This document shows, piece after piece, positions 32,452 through 34,552 of a DNA stretch of 34,552 nucleotides (within the stretch, counting starts at the first letter, position 1; every line of letters starts with the position of its first letter). This DNA is from Acrocarpospora phusangensis. Lineage in GTDB: Bacteria; Actinomycetota; Actinomycetes; Streptosporangiales; Streptosporangiaceae. The notes below the pieces were generated by a model that was not told the DNA's origin, did not search any database, and saw only the letters and a list, made by a program, of their open reading frames with translations. Where the stretch lies: the NCBI RefSeq assembly GCF_016862995.1, contig NZ_BOOA01000084.1, positions 1 to 34,552 on the forward strand. The letters are read 5' to 3'. The position numbers and the translations under genes were made by a program.

Positions 32452-32544
32452 GCACATCTGCACGCCGTCCTGACCGAGTGCGTCGATCGTTACAACGGCC
32501 ACCGGCCGCATCGGTCGCGGAATCGAACACCGCCCGAGGGGTGA
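32452..32544 (+). mobile_element. Transposase (integrase-core) C-terminal fragment
   Basis: The frame reads HLHAVLTECVDRYNGHRPHR followed by SRNRTPPEG and TGA. This is the characteristic end of DDE/rve-type transposases of the IS3/IS481 kind, where L-T-E-Y-x-x-x-Y-N-x-x-R-P-H-R-x-L is the usual signature. The rest of the catalytic core, the DDE residues and both terminal repeats are missing. The flanks (32161-32451) show no gene. It marks an old insertion or recombination. Confidence 0.72.
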
Positions 32545-33058
32545 GCAGCGTGCTCGCCGGTGACCGCCCTGGGCACCGCCCGAGTGCTCCGCCGTGATCG
32601 TCCCGGCGGACTGATCCCTCGGGCAAGCCCAGGTCGCATAGGTGACGCGGTTCCCGGCACTGACAGGCATTTGAGGCACGGTCCGCGTCGAGCGTAGCCG
32701 GCACCGGCGATGAGGCCGCGTGATGGAGGCGTTGCTGGGTGGTCGGCCTTGAAGTACCAGCGGCTGTACTTGTGCGAGGTTGTGCGGACAATTCACAGCC
32801 TGCGGCACAACACCCCCAGACGCCCTTTCAATGGCCTTGTCCGGCAGGCCACCGCATCTTTGTGTCGTTGTCCGGGATTTGCTTGTCGCCGTACACGCGA
32901 ATCGGGTCGTACGGGGCCGGCCGGACACGGGGACACCAGGGGACGGGCTCGCCAATCCACCGCCGAAACCAGCGGCTCCAGCCGAGGCGATCAATTGTGC
33001 TGCCTTGTCTCGTAAACCCTTGGACCAGGATCAGGCACCGGCATACGGAAGGGAAACC
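32545..33058. other. Intergenic stretch with no supported gene
   Basis: About 510 nt with several overlapping open frames, none with convincing codon use or ribosome site. It may include decayed mobile-element DNA next to the transposase fragment and the promoter of the FG-GAP gene. Confidence 0.5.
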
Positions 33059-34333
33059 ATGGCCTTATTGCGGAGATGGGCGATGTTAGCCGTCGCTATC
33101 ATCTCAGCTCCCGTCTTCACCAGCGCGTCTCCCGCGCTGGCGGAGGACTCCAGCAAGACGAACGACCCGGTCACGACTCTCGGGGGATGCTCCTTTCCTC
33201 CCTGTGGTGTGCTGGTGAACAACTCCAGTGCTCTTATCGAGTATCGCTGGAAGGACGACGACAACAGCAGTGTATGGAACGTCGGCTACGTCTCGCCCAA
33301 TGGCGGTCGCGCCGGCGGATGGCCCGGGATCGACATCGATCAGTTCGTGGTCCCTTACCCGTGCACCATCTACTTCACGGCCAGCGGGCCCAACTTGGGC
33401 GGAAACTATCTCGACCCTTCGCGGTCCCCATTCACCAACAATGACGTTATCAATCCGCTGTACATATCCTTTGCCGATACTCAGACGGTTACCATTACCT
33501 CCCGCACCTGCCGTGATGTCGGAGACGACACCGGACAGAATCCTCCCCAGCCGCCGAATCCTCCGGTGCCCCCGCCTCCGCCGCCACCCCCGCCGCCGCC
33601 CAGGAATCCCGCAGACCTGGACGGCGACGGCAAGGCCGATCTACTGGCGATATACGACAGCGACGGAGGGCTCTACTGGTATCCCGGCAAGGGCGACGGC
33701 ACGTTCTGGTCGGCGCGCTACTGGTCGCAGGCCGGGTTCAAGCTGATGGCGAAGGGCGACCTGAACCGGGACGGCAAGGCCGACCTGCTGGCGATTTACG
33801 AAGGTAGCAATGGGCTCTACTGGTATCCGGGGAAGGGTGACGGGACGTTTTGGTCGGCTGCCTATATCAGCCAGGCCGGCTTCCGACATATGGAGCTGGC
33901 GGACCTCAACCAGGACGGCAAGCTGGACCTGCTCGCCGTATATGACGGGAGCGGAGGGATGTACTGGTATCCCGGCAAGGGAGATGGCACGTTCTGGTCG
34001 GCTCGCTATATCGACCAGGCCGGCTTCAAGAACATGGCGGTGGGCGACCTCAACAATGATGGCGCGGCCGATCTTCTCGCGGTCTACGACGGAAGCCATG
34101 GGATGCACTGGTATCCCGGCAAGGGCGACGGAACGTTCTGGTCCGCCCGCTACCTTGGGCAGGCGGGATTCCGCCATATGGAGCTGGCGGACCTCAACCA
34201 GGACGGTAAACGCGACCTGCTCGCCGTATATGACGGGAGCGGTGGAATGCATTGGTATCCCGGCAAGGGGAACGGCGAGTTCTGGTCCGCCCGCTATATC
34301 GACCAGGCCGGCTTCAAGCTGATGGCTCTCTGA
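33059..34333 (+). CDS. Secreted FG-GAP/VCBS-like repeat protein
   Basis: A 424-residue exported protein. A signal peptide (1-28, cleavage after ALA) is followed by a beta-rich N-terminal domain (about 30-155) with four cysteines (GGCSFPPCG, YPCTIYF, RTCRDV), a run of prolines (about 163-182) and five tandem repeats from residue 187 to the end. Each repeat is 48 residues (the last is 46): an Asp-rich Ca-binding loop such as DLDGDGKADLL, then YWYPGKGDGTFWSARY, then QAGF. This is the FG-GAP/VCBS type, which builds beta-propeller blades and binds Ca2+; five copies is short of the usual seven. ATG 33059 has AAGGGA 5 nt upstream; a longer frame from 32780 has no signal peptide. The function is unknown, perhaps binding at the surface. 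Confidence 0.88.
   Translation: MALLRRWAMLAVAIISAPVFTSASPALAEDSSKTNDPVTTLGGCSFPPCGVLVNNSSALIEYRWKDDDNSSVWNVGYVSPNGGRAGGWPGIDIDQFVVPYPCTIYFTASGPNLGGNYLDPSRSPFTNNDVINPLYISFADTQTVTITSRTCRDVGDDTGQNPPQPPNPPVPPPPPPPPPPPRNPADLDGDGKADLLAIYDSDGGLYWYPGKGDGTFWSARYWSQAGFKLMAKGDLNRDGKADLLAIYEGSNGLYWYPGKGDGTFWSAAYISQAGFRHMELADLNQDGKLDLLAVYDGSGGMYWYPGKGDGTFWSARYIDQAGFKNMAVGDLNNDGAADLLAVYDGSHGMHWYPGKGDGTFWSARYLGQAGFRHMELADLNQDGKRDLLAVYDGSGGMHWYPGKGNGEFWSARYIDQAGFKLMAL
33617..34330 (+). repeat. Five 144-bp tandem coding repeats
   Basis: Units begin at 33617, 33761, 33905, 34049 and 34193 (the last is 138 bp). Units 2-3 and 4-5 resemble each other as pairs, notably the segment CATATGGAGCTGGCGGACCT at the end of units 2 and 4, which points to duplication of a two-unit block. 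Confidence 0.85.
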
Positions 34334-34552
34334 TCTTCCGCATATCCGAGGCTTGTGTGGCGAGGCTCGTTCCGCTCCAGGGACGGGCCTCGCGGCACCA
34401 CGGCGCCGCCGGCGTCGGGGCCGTCAGGCAGGCAAGCCTGCCCGGCTGTGTCGGTGCCGACAATCCATCAGTGCAGGTCGCAGCCACGACTGGGCTACAT
34501 GCACCGGCCCTGGCTCGCCCCACCATGAGTGCACTGAGGATCTTCTCTGGCT
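34334..34552. other. 3' flank without a supported gene
   Basis: No gene is supported here. GCGAGGC (34360-34366) with GCCTCGC (34387-34393), and GGCAGGC-AA-GCCTGCC (34427-34442), are possible terminator hairpins for the repeat-protein gene. Confidence 0.45.

Noticed and set aside
32375..32994. Overlapping minus-strand frames around the transposase fragment
   Set aside because: Composition typical of antisense or non-coding DNA; no motif seen, while the plus strand carries the transposase signature.

Overview
This window reads as a chromosomal segment of a high-G+C actinomycete. The grounds are strong G/C third-position bias, GTG and TTG starts, AGGAGG-type ribosome binding sites, a SARP/AfsR-type regulator, a LAL-type LuxR regulator, a CBM2-linked secreted protein and many Sec-exported proteins. 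The mix would suit a Streptosporangiales genus or a relative, but nothing here fixes the genus. It looks like accessory chromosome: mostly short operons and single genes, many secreted or membrane proteins, many regulators, and several decayed genes. No rRNA, tRNA, CRISPR array or intact insertion sequence was seen.

Layout. 1-5.4 kb: a 5'-truncated M14 zinc carboxypeptidase, an ABC exporter half-transporter, a uridine-kinase-like protein with a ruined P-loop, and a secreted CBM2-SGNH protein. 5.4-7.9 kb: a two-gene biological-conflict module, an EACC1-like protein followed after 1 nt by a caspase-like peptidase with a long unassigned helical C-terminus; two inverted repeats lie in its promoter region. 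7.9-12 kb: a TetR gene reduced to its two ends, then small hypothetical, membrane and secreted proteins. 12-17.7 kb: a membrane-anchored XRE-type regulator, a SARP-NB-ARC-TPR regulator and an orphan sensor histidine kinase. 17.7-20.6 kb (minus strand): a multicopper oxidase translationally coupled to a four-helix DUF6220-like protein, a methyltransferase remnant and a hypothetical protein.

20.8-24.5 kb: a secreted TIM-barrel-like glycosidase, then a divergent locus in which a SufR-like Cys-rich HTH regulator (minus, followed by a broken membrane-protein gene) faces a DoxX-like protein and a GTP cyclohydrolase I (plus, overlapping stop/start). The 91-bp gap between them holds two interlocked promoters and repeated TCTAA/TTAGA half-sites, the clearest regulatory circuit in the window. 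24.6-29.6 kb: a LuxR/MalT-like regulator, a small protein, a DUF4386-like membrane protein, a frameshifted small secreted peptide and a polytopic membrane protein. 29.8-32.2 kb: a STAND (NB-ARC) NTPase with two N-terminal transmembrane helices and TPRs, preceded by an overlapping 18-codon open frame. 32.2-34.5 kb: a transposase fragment and a secreted FG-GAP/VCBS repeat protein with five near-identical 48-residue repeats.

The best candidates for an unusual system are the EACC1-caspase pair, the SufR-like/DoxX/FolE locus and the membrane-anchored STAND NTPase. At least three genes (TetR, a small membrane protein, a secreted peptide) keep recognisable parts but are broken by internal deletion or a 1-nt frameshift, and a fourth (methyltransferase) survives only as its C-terminus.
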